Below are positions 28,936-37,475 of a DNA stretch of 64,000 bases, piece after piece. The translations under genes were made by a program, and so were the position numbers. The notes below the pieces were generated by a model. It was not told where the DNA came from, searched no databases, and saw only the letters and a list, made by a program, of their open reading frames with translations. Location of the stretch: positions 1 to 64,000 of IMG/VR virus record IMGVR_UViG_3300036846_001176. The stretch is one strand, 5' to 3'. This DNA comes from a virus. The number at the start of each line of letters is the position of its first letter. Position 1 is the first letter of the stretch.

Positions 28936-29999
28936 TGTCGCTTGAGTTCCATAGCCTGCCGCTCGACGTGCGCCAGCAGGCCCGCGTGGTGTACGAAACC
29001 GAGCGCATCGGCTTTCAAACGCTCGCCAAGCGGTTCGGCACCAACCACGACACGCTGCACGTGCTGGCCGCCAGGGAAGGCTGGAAGGCGTTTCAGGACG
29101 GGATGGACGATATCGCCGAAGATGTGGAGGTCGCGATCATGACGCAGCAACTGCCCCATCCGGCGCCCGACCAGGTGCCGCCGCATCGGGCAACGCGAAG
29201 GGGGCGCCCAATGCGGGGCAGGGACGACGCCCAGCGGGCTCTCAACGCCAAGGCGATCGAGGCGGCCCGCCGGCTGTACCGGCCCGGCCAGACCAACATG
29301 TCAGACCTGGCGCGCACGCTCAATGTCGGGCGCAAGGTGCTCTACAACGCGCGCAAGCTCGAGCGCTGGGACCAGGCGTCGCCCAAGTCCGACCCGAGCG
29401 TCCCGGCGGTCGAGGTGCTCGGGCCGGGCGAGGATCCGCAGAAGACCCAGATGCGCGTGGCCCTGGCGGCGATCCGGGCGAGCATGACGGTCAACCAGAT
29501 CCGCCAGCTCGAGCGCTACGACGCCCTGCTCGGCCGGTACTGGCACTGGCTGGAGTGCTATCTGGCGCCGCACGAGCACGTCGACGTCAGCGGGATGAAC
29601 GCGGACGAGGCTGCTGAGAAGGTGGCGATGACGCAGCGGCAGGCGCTGGGCATGCTCACGCCGACCGATCGGGACAGCCTCACCGGCGTGGTCAAAACCC
29701 TCAGCGACGCTCTGTTCAGATCGATCGAATTGAAGCGCCAGGTCGCCGGCCTGGACAAGGTGGCGCTGCTGCGACCTGGGATGGAGCCTGGGGATCCGGC
29801 AACCGCGATGGACGGCCCGGAACTGATCAACGTCGACGACTTGTCGACCGCGGACCTGCGGGCGGTGCGCGCGGGGATGGAGCTCCTGGAGCGCCACCGG
29901 CGCGATCGGCGCGAGGTGCCGATGCCACCGGCGCCGGACACGATCGACGACCTGCTGGGCCCGGAGCCGCAGGTCGTCGAGCCGACGATCCCGCGCTAG
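28935..29999 (+). CDS. putative terminase small subunit, 354 aa
   Basis: Two HTH-like regions, residues about 12-48 (YETERIGFQTLAKRFGTNHD) and about 105-145 (AIEAARRLYRPGQTNMSDLA, then RTLNVGRKVLYNARKLERW), as in small terminases that bind pac/cos DNA. The C-terminal two thirds are helical with a long dimerisation region. It is longer than most (usual 150-200 aa). The large terminase is 5.3 kb downstream, an unusual separation. The call rests on domain layout. Confidence 0.55.
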   Translation: MSLEFHSLPLDVRQQARVVYETERIGFQTLAKRFGTNHDTLHVLAAREGWKAFQDGMDDIAEDVEVAIMTQQLPHPAPDQVPPHRATRRGRPMRGRDDAQRALNAKAIEAARRLYRPGQTNMSDLARTLNVGRKVLYNARKLERWDQASPKSDPSVPAVEVLGPGEDPQKTQMRVALAAIRASMTVNQIRQLERYDALLGRYWHWLECYLAPHEHVDVSGMNADEAAEKVAMTQRQALGMLTPTDRDSLTGVVKTLSDALFRSIELKRQVAGLDKVALLRPGMEPGDPATAMDGPELINVDDLSTADLRAVRAGMELLERHRRDRREVPMPPAPDTIDDLLGPEPQVVEPTIPR

Positions 30000-30007
30000 G
30001 GCGGGGT

Positions 30008-30976
30008 GGGGCGCAGCCGGTGAACCGTTGCTGCGCCCCTCAGGCTATGCCGGCCGGGCCGTGCCTCGGCGTGCCTTGCCCTGCCTCGCCACGCCTGCCG
30101 TGCCTAGACGAGCCTTGCCCAGCCATGCCCTGCCTGCCGTGCCCCGCCGCGCCGAGCGTTGCCCTGCGCTGCCGTGCCGAGCCTGCCGTGCCGAGCCACG
30201 CGAGGCCCGGACGCGCCGTGCCTCGCCACGCCTGCCATGCCTCGACCTGCCGCGCGGAGCCATGCCGTGCCACGCGATGCCGAGCCTGCCGGGCCCTGCC
30301 TCGCGCGGCCGCGCCGCGCCATGTCGCGCCAAGCCATGCCGAGCCTGCCTTGCCCTGACATGCCCTGCCGAGCCGGGCCTGGACTTGCCACGCCTGCCAA
30401 GCCGCGCCTTGGCGTGACGCGCCCAGCCTTGCCATGCCCGCCGTGCCCAGCCATGCCGCGTCGTGCCGGGCCATGCGATGCCGCGCCTAGCCTGCCGTGC
30501 CAAGCCAGGCCGGGACACGCCCGACCACGACCTGCCATGCGCTGACATGCCTGCCGCGCCGGGCCACGCCTCGCCACGCCGGAACGGGCCATGCCATGGC
30601 GCGCCATGCCTGCCCCGCCTTGCCGAGCCCTGCCGTGCCTAGCGGCGCCGAGCCCCGCCCCGCCTGGCCTGCCTTGCCGAGCCGTGCCACGCCGTGCGTT
30701 GCCGAGCCATGACCTGCCAAGCCTCGCCTGCCGTGACGGGACTTGCCTTGACCTGCCACGCCTCGCCACGCCTGCCGAGCCGTGCCACGCCATGCCCTGA
30801 CGAGCCGTGCGTTGCCATGCCTGCCGAGCCACGCCGAGACGTGCCTTGGCTTGTCTCGCCATGACGCGCCTCGTCGTGCCTGCCAAGCCATGCCCTGCCA
30901 GGCCTTACCGCGACTGGGGAGGCCATGCCGTGCCACGCCTGCCAAGGTGCACCTGCCATCAAGCCGGCGCAGGTGC
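30008..30976 (-). repeat. GGC-pentamer element R7 (0.9 kb)
   Basis: Inverted copy: hairpin GGGGCGCAG/CTGCGCCCC (30008-30039) with the complementary conserved loop, about 900 bp of degenerate (GCCNN)n, and a palindrome GCACCTGC/GCAGGTGC (30949-30976) at the far end. Largest element in the window. No credible gene inside; all six frames run open as Ala/Arg/Gly/Pro/Cys low complexity. Confidence 0.8.
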
Positions 30977-31465
30977 GTGCTCTGCCCCGCCCGGTGGCAT
31001 GCGCCGTTGGCGAGGTGGGGTAATACGGGCCGCAGCCGCCCGCTTCCGACGTGGACGGACAGCGTCCGCCGCACGCCAGACCTGGGCCAGCTCCTCCAGG
31101 AGCTGGTACTTGCGCTTGAGCCGCTCGAGTTCTTGCAGCGCGTCATCCATCATGACCTCCCGCAGGCTGCGGGTGGCAACCACGGTGGTGGTCTCGCGGT
31201 AGCCGCCGCCGTTGGCCCGATCCACCGTAAGCGAAATGAATTCGTGCGTGCCACTGGCGACGATGATGTGCATGCTGATTAGCTGCCGCGCCTGCCACAG
31301 CCGGTGCTCATGGGCGGCAATGCTGTCGTCCCACTGAAACCGGCTGTGCAGCCCCGACTTCGGATGACGCTGCGCCCACTCCACCACCGGCTCGGCGTGG
31401 ATCAGACCCTTGTCATCCTTCAGACGGAGCAGTTCGGCACGGATCTGCCGTCGTGTCGCGGGCAT
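30959..31465 (-). CDS. hypothetical protein, 168 aa
   Basis: Not recognised. Helical start (MPATRRQIRAELLRLKDDKG), HSRFQWDDSIAAHEHRLWQA in the middle, a beta part, and a coiled coil (DALQELERLKRKYQLLEELA) before a basic tail. Its stop lies inside the R7 palindrome. TGATG link with the upstream gene. Confidence 0.65.
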   Translation of the reverse strand: MPATRRQIRAELLRLKDDKGLIHAEPVVEWAQRHPKSGLHSRFQWDDSIAAHEHRLWQARQLISMHIIVASGTHEFISLTVDRANGGGYRETTTVVATRSLREVMMDDALQELERLKRKYQLLEELAQVWRAADAVRPRRKRAAAARITPPRQRRMPPGGAEHAPAPA

Positions 31466-32310
31466 CAGTCGGCAATCCGGAAGCGGCCCCAATCACGGCC
31501 GTTCGACTTGGGCGAGTTCGGCCGCCCCTCGCCGATGCCGACCTGCAGCCCGGCCCGGAGCATGAGGTTGCCGATGTCGGTAGGGTTGTACTGATCCGCA
31601 TCCCAGGTCACCCTGACCACGGCGCGCCACTGGGTCCACATCGGCCGCCACCGGATGTCGGCGCCGCCGTAGGGGTTGCGCACCGGGCCTTTGTGCGGGG
31701 CGGGATCGCCGAGGATCCTGACCAGCGGCGTCATGTCCTCAGGGTCGTAGCCGTCGGCTTCGACGAAAATCGACAATTTCGCGTGTTGCATTGTTACGCC
31801 GACGAGACGGCAGGCATCGATCATGGCCGAGCGAAATGCTGGCGCCGGAATGCCGAGCCAGCCTTCCGCCGAGCGGTGCATGGCGCTCTTGTAGTTTTCA
31901 TCGAAGTCCTTCGGCTTGCGCACCTTCTTGCCGCGCGCCTGCTGGCCGGCACGTTGGGTGTCCTCGATGATCCCCTGCGCCTTTTGGGTGAACTTGTTCT
32001 GCACGTAAGGCGTCACGCCAACGACGGTGATGGAGGCGGTGGTCAGGTTCGGCGGCTTGATGGCCACCTTCTGCTGCTTGCCGCCCACCAGCAGAGCGGC
32101 CATTTCGCCCTGATTGAGCGGCGGGATCTTCACCTTCGCCACCCGGCCGCGGCCGCGACGCTCCGGCTCGGCTGGCGCGCGGGTGACCTTGGGTGGCCGC
32201 CCCCGGCGGCGCGGTGCCGGATCCGGCAGGGCGAGTTTTCCGACGAGGATCGTCGGCTCCACACTGCCGTTGCCGCGGCCGCGTTTCGTCGTTTTGGTCT
32301 CGAGCAGCAT
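31465..32310 (-). CDS. conserved phage protein, 281 aa
   Basis: The core (about 85-281) follows a family frequent in tailed phages: TTASITVVGVTPYVQNKFTQ, AEGWLGIPAPAFRSAMIDAC, ADIRWRPMWTQWRAVVRVTW and VGIGEGRPNSP near the end. No assigned function that I know; its strand-rich, Gly-terminated layout recalls RAMP-like folds but that is speculation. The N-terminal 80 residues are a basic tail with RRRGRPPK. AAGGAAA precedes the start. Confidence 0.65.
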   Translation of the reverse strand: MLLETKTTKRGRGNGSVEPTILVGKLALPDPAPRRRGRPPKVTRAPAEPERRGRGRVAKVKIPPLNQGEMAALLVGGKQQKVAIKPPNLTTASITVVGVTPYVQNKFTQKAQGIIEDTQRAGQQARGKKVRKPKDFDENYKSAMHRSAEGWLGIPAPAFRSAMIDACRLVGVTMQHAKLSIFVEADGYDPEDMTPLVRILGDPAPHKGPVRNPYGGADIRWRPMWTQWRAVVRVTWDADQYNPTDIGNLMLRAGLQVGIGEGRPNSPKSNGRDWGRFRIAD

Positions 32311-32344
32311 CGTGTTTTCCTTGGTTGGTGGTTGAGGATCAGGC

Positions 32345-32827
32345 TCAGGCCCTCCCTGTGCCGACCACGCGAAGCAAGCGTAGGTCGGCGGCAAAGGTCT
32401 GACGGTAGTAATCGAGAATTTTGGCCTGCAGATCAGGCTTGGTCGTGCACGCCTTGCACAGGCAACTGGTGACGATATCCATGCCCTCAGCCGTGTTGGC
32501 GCGCATGGCATCGAGGCTCGGCCGCAGGATGATGAACCGCCAGGGCGGCAGGGTCGCGGTGAAGCCGACGTCGCAGAGCAGGCAGATCGTCTGGCTAGGT
32601 CGGTTTTCGATCTCCTTCAGCGCCTGTTCCACCAACCGGCAGTCGGCGCGGATGTCGGCATCGGCCTTGGCCTGGCCGAGCATGATCGGCAGGAAGGTCT
32701 CCGGGCCATAGAAATGGATTTCCCATACCCCCTGCCCGACCGTCTGAATGCCCTGCAGAGCCGCTTGCAGACGGGTTTTCGTCTGGACTGGTTCGCCCAG
32801 GTCGCGCTTGCGCTTTGCCTCGCCCAT
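32345..32827 (-). CDS. hypothetical protein with cysteine pairs, 160 aa
   Basis: Begins MGEAKRKRDLG. CLLC (about 82-85) and CLCKAC (about 122-127) could bind zinc. Not recognised. TAATG overlap with the Gp157 gene. Confidence 0.6.
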   Translation of the reverse strand: MGEAKRKRDLGEPVQTKTRLQAALQGIQTVGQGVWEIHFYGPETFLPIMLGQAKADADIRADCRLVEQALKEIENRPSQTICLLCDVGFTATLPPWRFIILRPSLDAMRANTAEGMDIVTSCLCKACTTKPDLQAKILDYYRQTFAADLRLLRVVGTGRA

Positions 32828-33396
32828 TAGGACACCTTGACCACGAGGAACGGCGCGCCGTTGCGCAGTTCGGCGCCCTCGATCACCTCGCCGTCGGTGA
32901 CCATCGCGTCGTTGAGCGCCTTCTTGTCGATCACCTTGGGTGGCTGGATCCAGAACCGGTCGGGGATTTTCTTCTCGTCGATGACCTGGGCGCCCTGCCT
33001 GCCGCCCTGCACGCGCGCATCGGCCACGGTTGAGCGGAATTTCCCGCCCGGGAAGAGCTCGGGGAGTTCGATCATGATGTTCAGCACCGCGTTGCGGCAG
33101 GCCTCGGCCTTGCGCAGCCGGCGGCGCCGGCGCTCGGTGAGGTTCTTCTCGCGCTCCTCGATCATAGCCGCCTCGTGGCGCGCCTCGTCGCCGGCGAGCA
33201 GCAGCGCCTGCATGATCTTCGGCACATTGGCGCCGGCGCCTTTCAGCACCTCCATGAGCTGTGCGGCGTCGGTTTCCGGATCCATCTCATCCGGCTTCTC
33301 GGGCAGCGCGCTGAGTTGCTGCAGCGCGATTTCCATCATTTTCATAACCTGCCATCCGGACGGCGCGTCGACCGGTGACTTCAGTGTTTCCGACAT
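32827..33396 (-). CDS. Gp157-family protein, 189 aa
   Basis: A long helical N-terminal half with a coiled coil (EREKNLTERRRRRLRKAEAC) and a C-terminal beta part (FRSTVADARV, IPDRFWIQPPKVIDKKALND, GEVIEGAELRNG) match the siphovirus Gp157 family, reported in streptococcal phages to confer phage resistance when expressed in the host. The role here may be early DNA metabolism. Confidence 0.75.
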   Translation of the reverse strand: MSETLKSPVDAPSGWQVMKMMEIALQQLSALPEKPDEMDPETDAAQLMEVLKGAGANVPKIMQALLLAGDEARHEAAMIEEREKNLTERRRRRLRKAEACRNAVLNIMIELPELFPGGKFRSTVADARVQGGRQGAQVIDEKKIPDRFWIQPPKVIDKKALNDAMVTDGEVIEGAELRNGAPFLVVKVS

Positions 33397-33408
33397 GCGA
33401 ACTCCTGC

Positions 33409-33657
33409 TTATTGGACGGTTTTGCCTTCGCTAGACATGGCTTCCTGGTAGGTTTTGGTGAGCATTTTGGTCATCAGGAGAAAGCTCACTTCGGCGTTGT
33501 TGCCGTAGGTGAACACCTGATCTGCCAGATGCATCATCAAGGCGATGGCCGCGTGGTTCCGGTAGATCCCATCGATCCCATTGAGCTTCGTGATCAGGCC
33601 GTTCATTAACCGCGTGACATCCTCGGCGATCTCGGGTGGAATGTTTGACGGCATCAT
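33409..33657 (-). CDS. hypothetical protein, 82 aa
   Basis: Not recognised. Helical (MNGLITKLNGIDGIYRNHAA; LLMTKMLTKTYQEAMSSEGK). First gene of the leftward Gp157 block; divergent from 33689. Confidence 0.6.
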   Translation of the reverse strand: MMPSNIPPEIAEDVTRLMNGLITKLNGIDGIYRNHAAIALMMHLADQVFTYGNNAEVSFLLMTKMLTKTYQEAMSSEGKTVQ

Positions 33658-33688
33658 AGCCTATCCAAAAGGGACGAATTTACGCACT

Positions 33689-33913
33689 ATGACCATGCCG
33701 GCTTGTCAGTCAATGGCCGAATTGGCCGCGAAATTCGCGCAGCGTCGCTGCCGCTGTGGCCAGCCTGCCGTTGTGGTGCGCCCGGGACGCGATGAATTGC
33801 GGCAAATGTTCCTGCTTTCGCGGGCGGTTCCTGATCGCAATCTTTGTGCCTATCATGCTGGGCTACTCGGCAATTCGGAGGCTGCCCGCGCGTCGTCGGG
33901 GCAGGATAATTGA
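33689..33913 (+). CDS. putative zinc-binding protein, 74 aa
   Basis: QRRCRCGQPAVVV and, later, NLCAYHAG give a CxC...C..H site. Helical start (MTMPACQSMAELAAKFAQ). First gene of the rightward late region. The Shine-Dalgarno is weak. Confidence 0.5.
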   Translation: MTMPACQSMAELAAKFAQRRCRCGQPAVVVRPGRDELRQMFLLSRAVPDRNLCAYHAGLLGNSEAARASSGQDN

Positions 33914-33915
33914 GC

Positions 33916-34299
33916 ATGGCACTTGTCGCGCCTCCGTCACGCACCGTCGTTCCTGAAACGCCATCCGCTGATGGTGTGTTCGAGCGACGGCGCGAATTAC
34001 TGCGCCAGAAGGTCGAAGGAATGGACTGGGCCATGCAGGCCGCCATCCGGCCATTTGCGTTGTTCAGCCAACCCTTGGCCGCGGCGCTGCGGGCCACCAA
34101 TGTCGATGGCCAGCCGATGCTCACCGAGCAGCAGTTCCAGGACATTCTGGGCGGCTTCGAGCGACTGACTTCGAAAATCGACGAACTCAAGGTAGACGTG
34201 CTCGACGAACTGGAGAAGCTGTTCGCGCTGACCGGCCAGAGCATGCCGGTAAACCTGAGGCAAGACTTCACACGAACCCAAGGGAAGGACCCGACATGA
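33916..34299 (+). CDS. hypothetical protein, 127 aa
   Basis: Not recognised. Helical, with IRPFALFSQPLAAALRATNV in the middle and an acidic coiled-coil-like end (LTSKIDELKVDVLDELEKLF). ATGA overlap with the next gene. Confidence 0.65.
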   Translation: MALVAPPSRTVVPETPSADGVFERRRELLRQKVEGMDWAMQAAIRPFALFSQPLAAALRATNVDGQPMLTEQQFQDILGGFERLTSKIDELKVDVLDELEKLFALTGQSMPVNLRQDFTRTQGKDPT

Positions 34300-35006
34300 C
34301 GACTGTTGTCATCCGCAACGCGACGATCACCGGCGATATCGACATGGGCACGGGCGGTACCGGGCCGGTTGATCCTGGTTATGGCATGCCGACGCCGCCC
34401 TCACAGATTTGGGGCGGTCGCCCGCCCGCCGGTAATTGGCCTGGCTGGGGGCCGCCGCCAGCGTGGTGGCCGGGATTTCCCGCGCACCCGATCCCGCCCA
34501 CCGTCTGGCCGAACCCGCCCGGAGGTGGCGGTCAGCCTCCCGGTGGCGGTCAGCCGCCGCTCGGCACCTGGGGTGGTTCCTCGCCATGGCCGGGCTACGC
34601 CACCCCACCGATCTACACGCCTCCGCCCGGCATCTGGGGCGGCCCGATCGACCCGTATCCGGATATCGGCTTGCCGCCGTGGCAGCCGCCGCCGGGCGGG
34701 CCGCCTGGTGAAAAGCCACCGAGTTCCGGTTCGAGTGGCCACTGGGAGTGGGGCTGGAGCTTCGGCATAGGTTGGCATCCGGTGTACGTGCCGGGCGACA
34801 AACCGACGCCGATCCCACCGCCGGGAGGGGGCGGTGGAAATGGCGGTCCGCCGCACATCTCCGGTGGTCCGATCGATCCGTATCCCGACATCGGCGGGCC
34901 GGGACCGCAGCCGCCAACGGGTGGCGGACAGCCTCCTGGCGGCAACCAGCCGCCACAGGTGCAGCACCCGGACGTGGGTATTCCACACCCAACGCCAGAA
35001 CTCTGA
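34296..35006 (+). CDS. proline/glycine/tryptophan-rich protein, 236 aa
   Basis: After a short strand (MTTVVIRNATITGDIDMG) nearly everything is Pro, Gly and Trp, with two copies of GGPIDPYPDIG and several GGGQPP repeats; disordered or fibrous. Possibly a virion surface or fibre-like component. A hairpin with a TTCG loop follows. Confidence 0.65.
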   Translation: MTTVVIRNATITGDIDMGTGGTGPVDPGYGMPTPPSQIWGGRPPAGNWPGWGPPPAWWPGFPAHPIPPTVWPNPPGGGGQPPGGGQPPLGTWGGSSPWPGYATPPIYTPPPGIWGGPIDPYPDIGLPPWQPPPGGPPGEKPPSSGSSGHWEWGWSFGIGWHPVYVPGDKPTPIPPPGGGGGNGGPPHISGGPIDPYPDIGGPGPQPPTGGGQPPGGNQPPQVQHPDVGIPHPTPEL

Positions 35007-35019
35007 TCGACGATGGAGA

Positions 35020-35041
35020 CGCGCCCTTCGGGGCGCGCCTT
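35020..35041. terminator. terminator between convergent genes
   Basis: GCGCCC/GGGCGC stem with a TTCG tetraloop, between the rightward 34296-35006 and the leftward 35077-35289. No long T-run. Confidence 0.55.
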
Positions 35042-35076
35042 CAATCAATGACACCGAGTTGGGCGGGAAATCTCGA

Positions 35077-35289
35077 TCAACGCTTGTCGTGCATGCCAGG
35101 CGTTATATCGACCACGTTGACCACGGCGGCAGCGCCATTGGCCGCACGGGCCGCCGCCACCTGGGTCTCGATCGGCACCGTGACATACGGGAAGGCCAGA
35201 GCATTGCCGCCCGCCTCGCGCTGCCAGATGTGCAGCGCCACGCGATCGATGACGCGGGCCCAGAAATCAACCGGTGCAGGGGGGATCAT
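35077..35289 (-). CDS. hypothetical protein, 70 aa
   Basis: Not recognised. VDFWARVIDRVALHIWQREA, then ALAFPYVTVPIETQVAAARA. A single leftward gene inside the rightward late region; GGAGAC precedes the start. The opposite strand is less protein-like. Confidence 0.55.
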   Translation of the reverse strand: MIPPAPVDFWARVIDRVALHIWQREAGGNALAFPYVTVPIETQVAAARAANGAAAVVNVVDITPGMHDKR

Positions 35290-35306
35290 GCAGGTCTCCG
35301 TGGCTG

Positions 35307-36809
35307 ATGCCGTTTGACGCCAATGCCACCGAAGCCTTTCTGTCGAAGCGTGTCGAGGCCGAGCGCGAGCTAGGCCGCCGCAGCTTCTACGATTTTTATC
35401 AGATGAGCTGGCCGATTATCGATGCCGCTCAGTTCGTTCCTGGCAAACATATCCGGGTCATCAGCTATCATCTGCAGCTTGCCGCCCGCCGCGAGATCCG
35501 CAAGCTGCTGATCTGCATCCCGCCGCGCTACTCGAAATCGCTGCTGTGCAGCGTCGCCTTTCCGGCCTGGGTGTGGACCTGGTGGCCGAGCGCCAAGTTC
35601 ATCACCTGCAGCTTCGATCAACGTCTGGCGGGTCGCGATAGCCTCGCCACACGCCGCCTGGTCGAGCACCCCTGGTATCGCGCGCGCTGGCCCGAGGTAC
35701 GCCTGCAGCGCGACCAGAACCAGAAGATGTTCTACCAGACCACCGCCGGCGGTCAGCGCTTCGTCGGCTCACCCCAAACAGGCGTTACCGGGCACGGCGC
35801 CGATTTCGCCGAGTTCGACGATCCGCACGATGTGGTCAACGCGGAGAGCGAGGCCGATCGTATCCGGGCGATCTCGTTCTGGTTCGAAAGCATGAGCTCG
35901 CGGTTCAACGATCCCGAGCAGGGCGTGTCGATCGTTGTCGGCCAACGGGTGAACCAAAGCGACGTGCAGGGCGAGTGCATTCGCCGCGGCTACCACCACG
36001 TCATCCTGCCGGCGCGCTACGAGCCCGACCATCCGGAGCGGCACGGCTACGACTGGCGCAAGACGCCGGGCGAGCCGCTGTGGCCGGAGAAGTTCACCGA
36101 CGGCGTACTTGAGGGGCTGTGGGAGACGCTGCGCGACTACGCCGTCGCCGGCCAGCAGCAGCAGCGCCCGACCGCGCGCGAGGGTGGGCTCTTTAAGCGC
36201 GAGTGGTTCGAGATCGTCGACACCATGCCCGACGAGATCACCTGGGCGCGCGGCTGGGACTGGGCGGGTACGGAGAAGTCGATCAAGGCCGACCCCGACT
36301 GGTCGGTGGGCGTGAAGCTCGGCAAGCACAACGCCACCAATGTCATCTACATCGCCTCGGTGGTGCGGTTTCGCGCGGATCCGGGCGGCGTGCAGCAGCG
36401 GGTCAAGGCGGTGGCCCAGCAGGACGGCCCAGCCACCAAGGTCGCCATCCCGCAGGATCCGGCCCAGGCCGGCAAGTTCCAGGCCCAGCAATACGTCACC
36501 CAGGTGCTGCCCGGCTATCCGGTGACGGCGATCCCGCAGTCGGCCACCAAGATGGACCGCGCCGATCCGTTCGCCGCGCAGTGCAAGATGGGCAACGTGA
36601 AGATCTACCGGGCCAACTGGAACGATATGTTCCTCGATGAGCTGACCTCGTTCCCTGCGGGATCGCACGACGACCAGGTCGACGCCGTGGCGCTCGGCTA
36701 CATGCTGCTGATGGACAACACCACCGGCATCCTCGACTTCATGCGCCAATCGGCATTGGCCTCGCGCGCGCCGATGGTAGCGGTTCCGACATGGCACCCG
36801 TCGCCATGA
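35307..36809 (+). CDS. terL: terminase large subunit
   Basis: ATPase domain: Walker A variant CIPPRYSKSLLCSV (about 70-83), FITCSFDQRLAGRDS, FVGSPQTGVTGHGADFAEFD with the Walker B acidic residues, then SIVVGQRVNQSDVQGEC. RNase H-like nuclease domain from about 310: ITWARGWDWAGTEKS, and GSHDDQVDAVALG near the C-terminus with catalytic acids. Length 500 aa is normal. The start is uncertain; GTG at 35274 would add 11 residues. Packages DNA into the prohead with the portal at 41985. Confidence 0.9.
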   Translation: MPFDANATEAFLSKRVEAERELGRRSFYDFYQMSWPIIDAAQFVPGKHIRVISYHLQLAARREIRKLLICIPPRYSKSLLCSVAFPAWVWTWWPSAKFITCSFDQRLAGRDSLATRRLVEHPWYRARWPEVRLQRDQNQKMFYQTTAGGQRFVGSPQTGVTGHGADFAEFDDPHDVVNAESEADRIRAISFWFESMSSRFNDPEQGVSIVVGQRVNQSDVQGECIRRGYHHVILPARYEPDHPERHGYDWRKTPGEPLWPEKFTDGVLEGLWETLRDYAVAGQQQQRPTAREGGLFKREWFEIVDTMPDEITWARGWDWAGTEKSIKADPDWSVGVKLGKHNATNVIYIASVVRFRADPGGVQQRVKAVAQQDGPATKVAIPQDPAQAGKFQAQQYVTQVLPGYPVTAIPQSATKMDRADPFAAQCKMGNVKIYRANWNDMFLDELTSFPAGSHDDQVDAVALGYMLLMDNTTGILDFMRQSALASRAPMVAVPTWHPSP

Positions 36810-37060
36810 CGCCGGAGCTCTGGGCGGTCACCCTGGTGGTGGTCGGCCTGGTGCTGGTCGTCGTGATCCAGGATCTGCGGCTGGCCGGGCTTCGCCGCCG
36901 CCACGCCAACCTGGCGGCGGAGACCATCCAGATACTGCGGCTGCACCAGGATTACCTTGCCGGCCTCGATGCGCGGCTCCGCGCGCTCGGCTCGCGCACC
37001 CCGAGCGACCAGCCGATCCCGACCGCCGACGAGATGGCCGAGGGGCGGTGGCAGCGATGA
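36791..37060 (+). CDS. small membrane protein, 89 aa
   Basis: One N-terminal transmembrane helix (LWAVTLVVVGLVLVVVIQDL) followed by a helical, coiled-coil-like region (LRRRHANLAAETIQILRLHQ). The layout fits an inner-membrane spanin (Rz-like), and the next gene encodes a Cys/His peptidase-like protein, so this pair could be the lysis cassette. Overlaps terL by 19 nt. Confidence 0.6.
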   Translation: MAPVAMTPELWAVTLVVVGLVLVVVIQDLRLAGLRRRHANLAAETIQILRLHQDYLAGLDARLRALGSRTPSDQPIPTADEMAEGRWQR

Positions 37061-37440
37061 TGACCCGGTTCATGGCCGAGCAGCCGGAGCTCTACCGCGG
37101 CACCTCCGTGGGTGACGGCAACTGCATCGCTTTCGTCCGGCGGGTGGCACGGATGCCGGACCCCCAGCGCTGGCGCCGCGGTCCCAGGGTGCGCGGCGGC
37201 GATCTGAGCCCGGGCACCGTGATCGCCACGTTCACCTCGAACGGCACCTACGGCAACCAGCTCGATGGCCGCTCCCACGCTGCCATCCTGATCGCCGAGA
37301 ACAGCGACGGGCTGCTGGTGTGGGACCAGTGGTTCGGCCAGACGGTGCACCAGCGGGTGATCCGGTTTCGCGGCGGCCAGGGCGAGGCGATCAACGACGG
37401 CGACCAGTTCTTTGCCATCCAGGCCGTGGCCGATGCATGA
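37057..37440 (+). CDS. BPSL0067-family (Cys-His hydrolase-like) protein, 127 aa
   Basis: GDGNCIAFVRRVARMPDPQR with a candidate catalytic Cys, RSHAAILIAENSDGLLVWDQ with His, and WFGQTVHQRVIRFRGG match the BPSL0067 family, related to NlpC/P60-CHAP type amidases/peptidases. A role in peptidoglycan cleavage (endolysin) is plausible. ATGA overlap with the membrane-protein gene supports a functional pair. Confidence 0.7.
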   Translation: MMTRFMAEQPELYRGTSVGDGNCIAFVRRVARMPDPQRWRRGPRVRGGDLSPGTVIATFTSNGTYGNQLDGRSHAAILIAENSDGLLVWDQWFGQTVHQRVIRFRGGQGEAINDGDQFFAIQAVADA

Positions 37441-37475
37441 TAACCCGCACATTGCCATGGGCTTGGAGGATTACG

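Noticed and set aside
30949-31020. Leader-like sequence (gtgctctgcc between two hairpins) at the end of R7
   Set aside because: No start codon follows, the closing stem is absent and the hairpins overlap the stop of 30959-31465; treated as part of R7.
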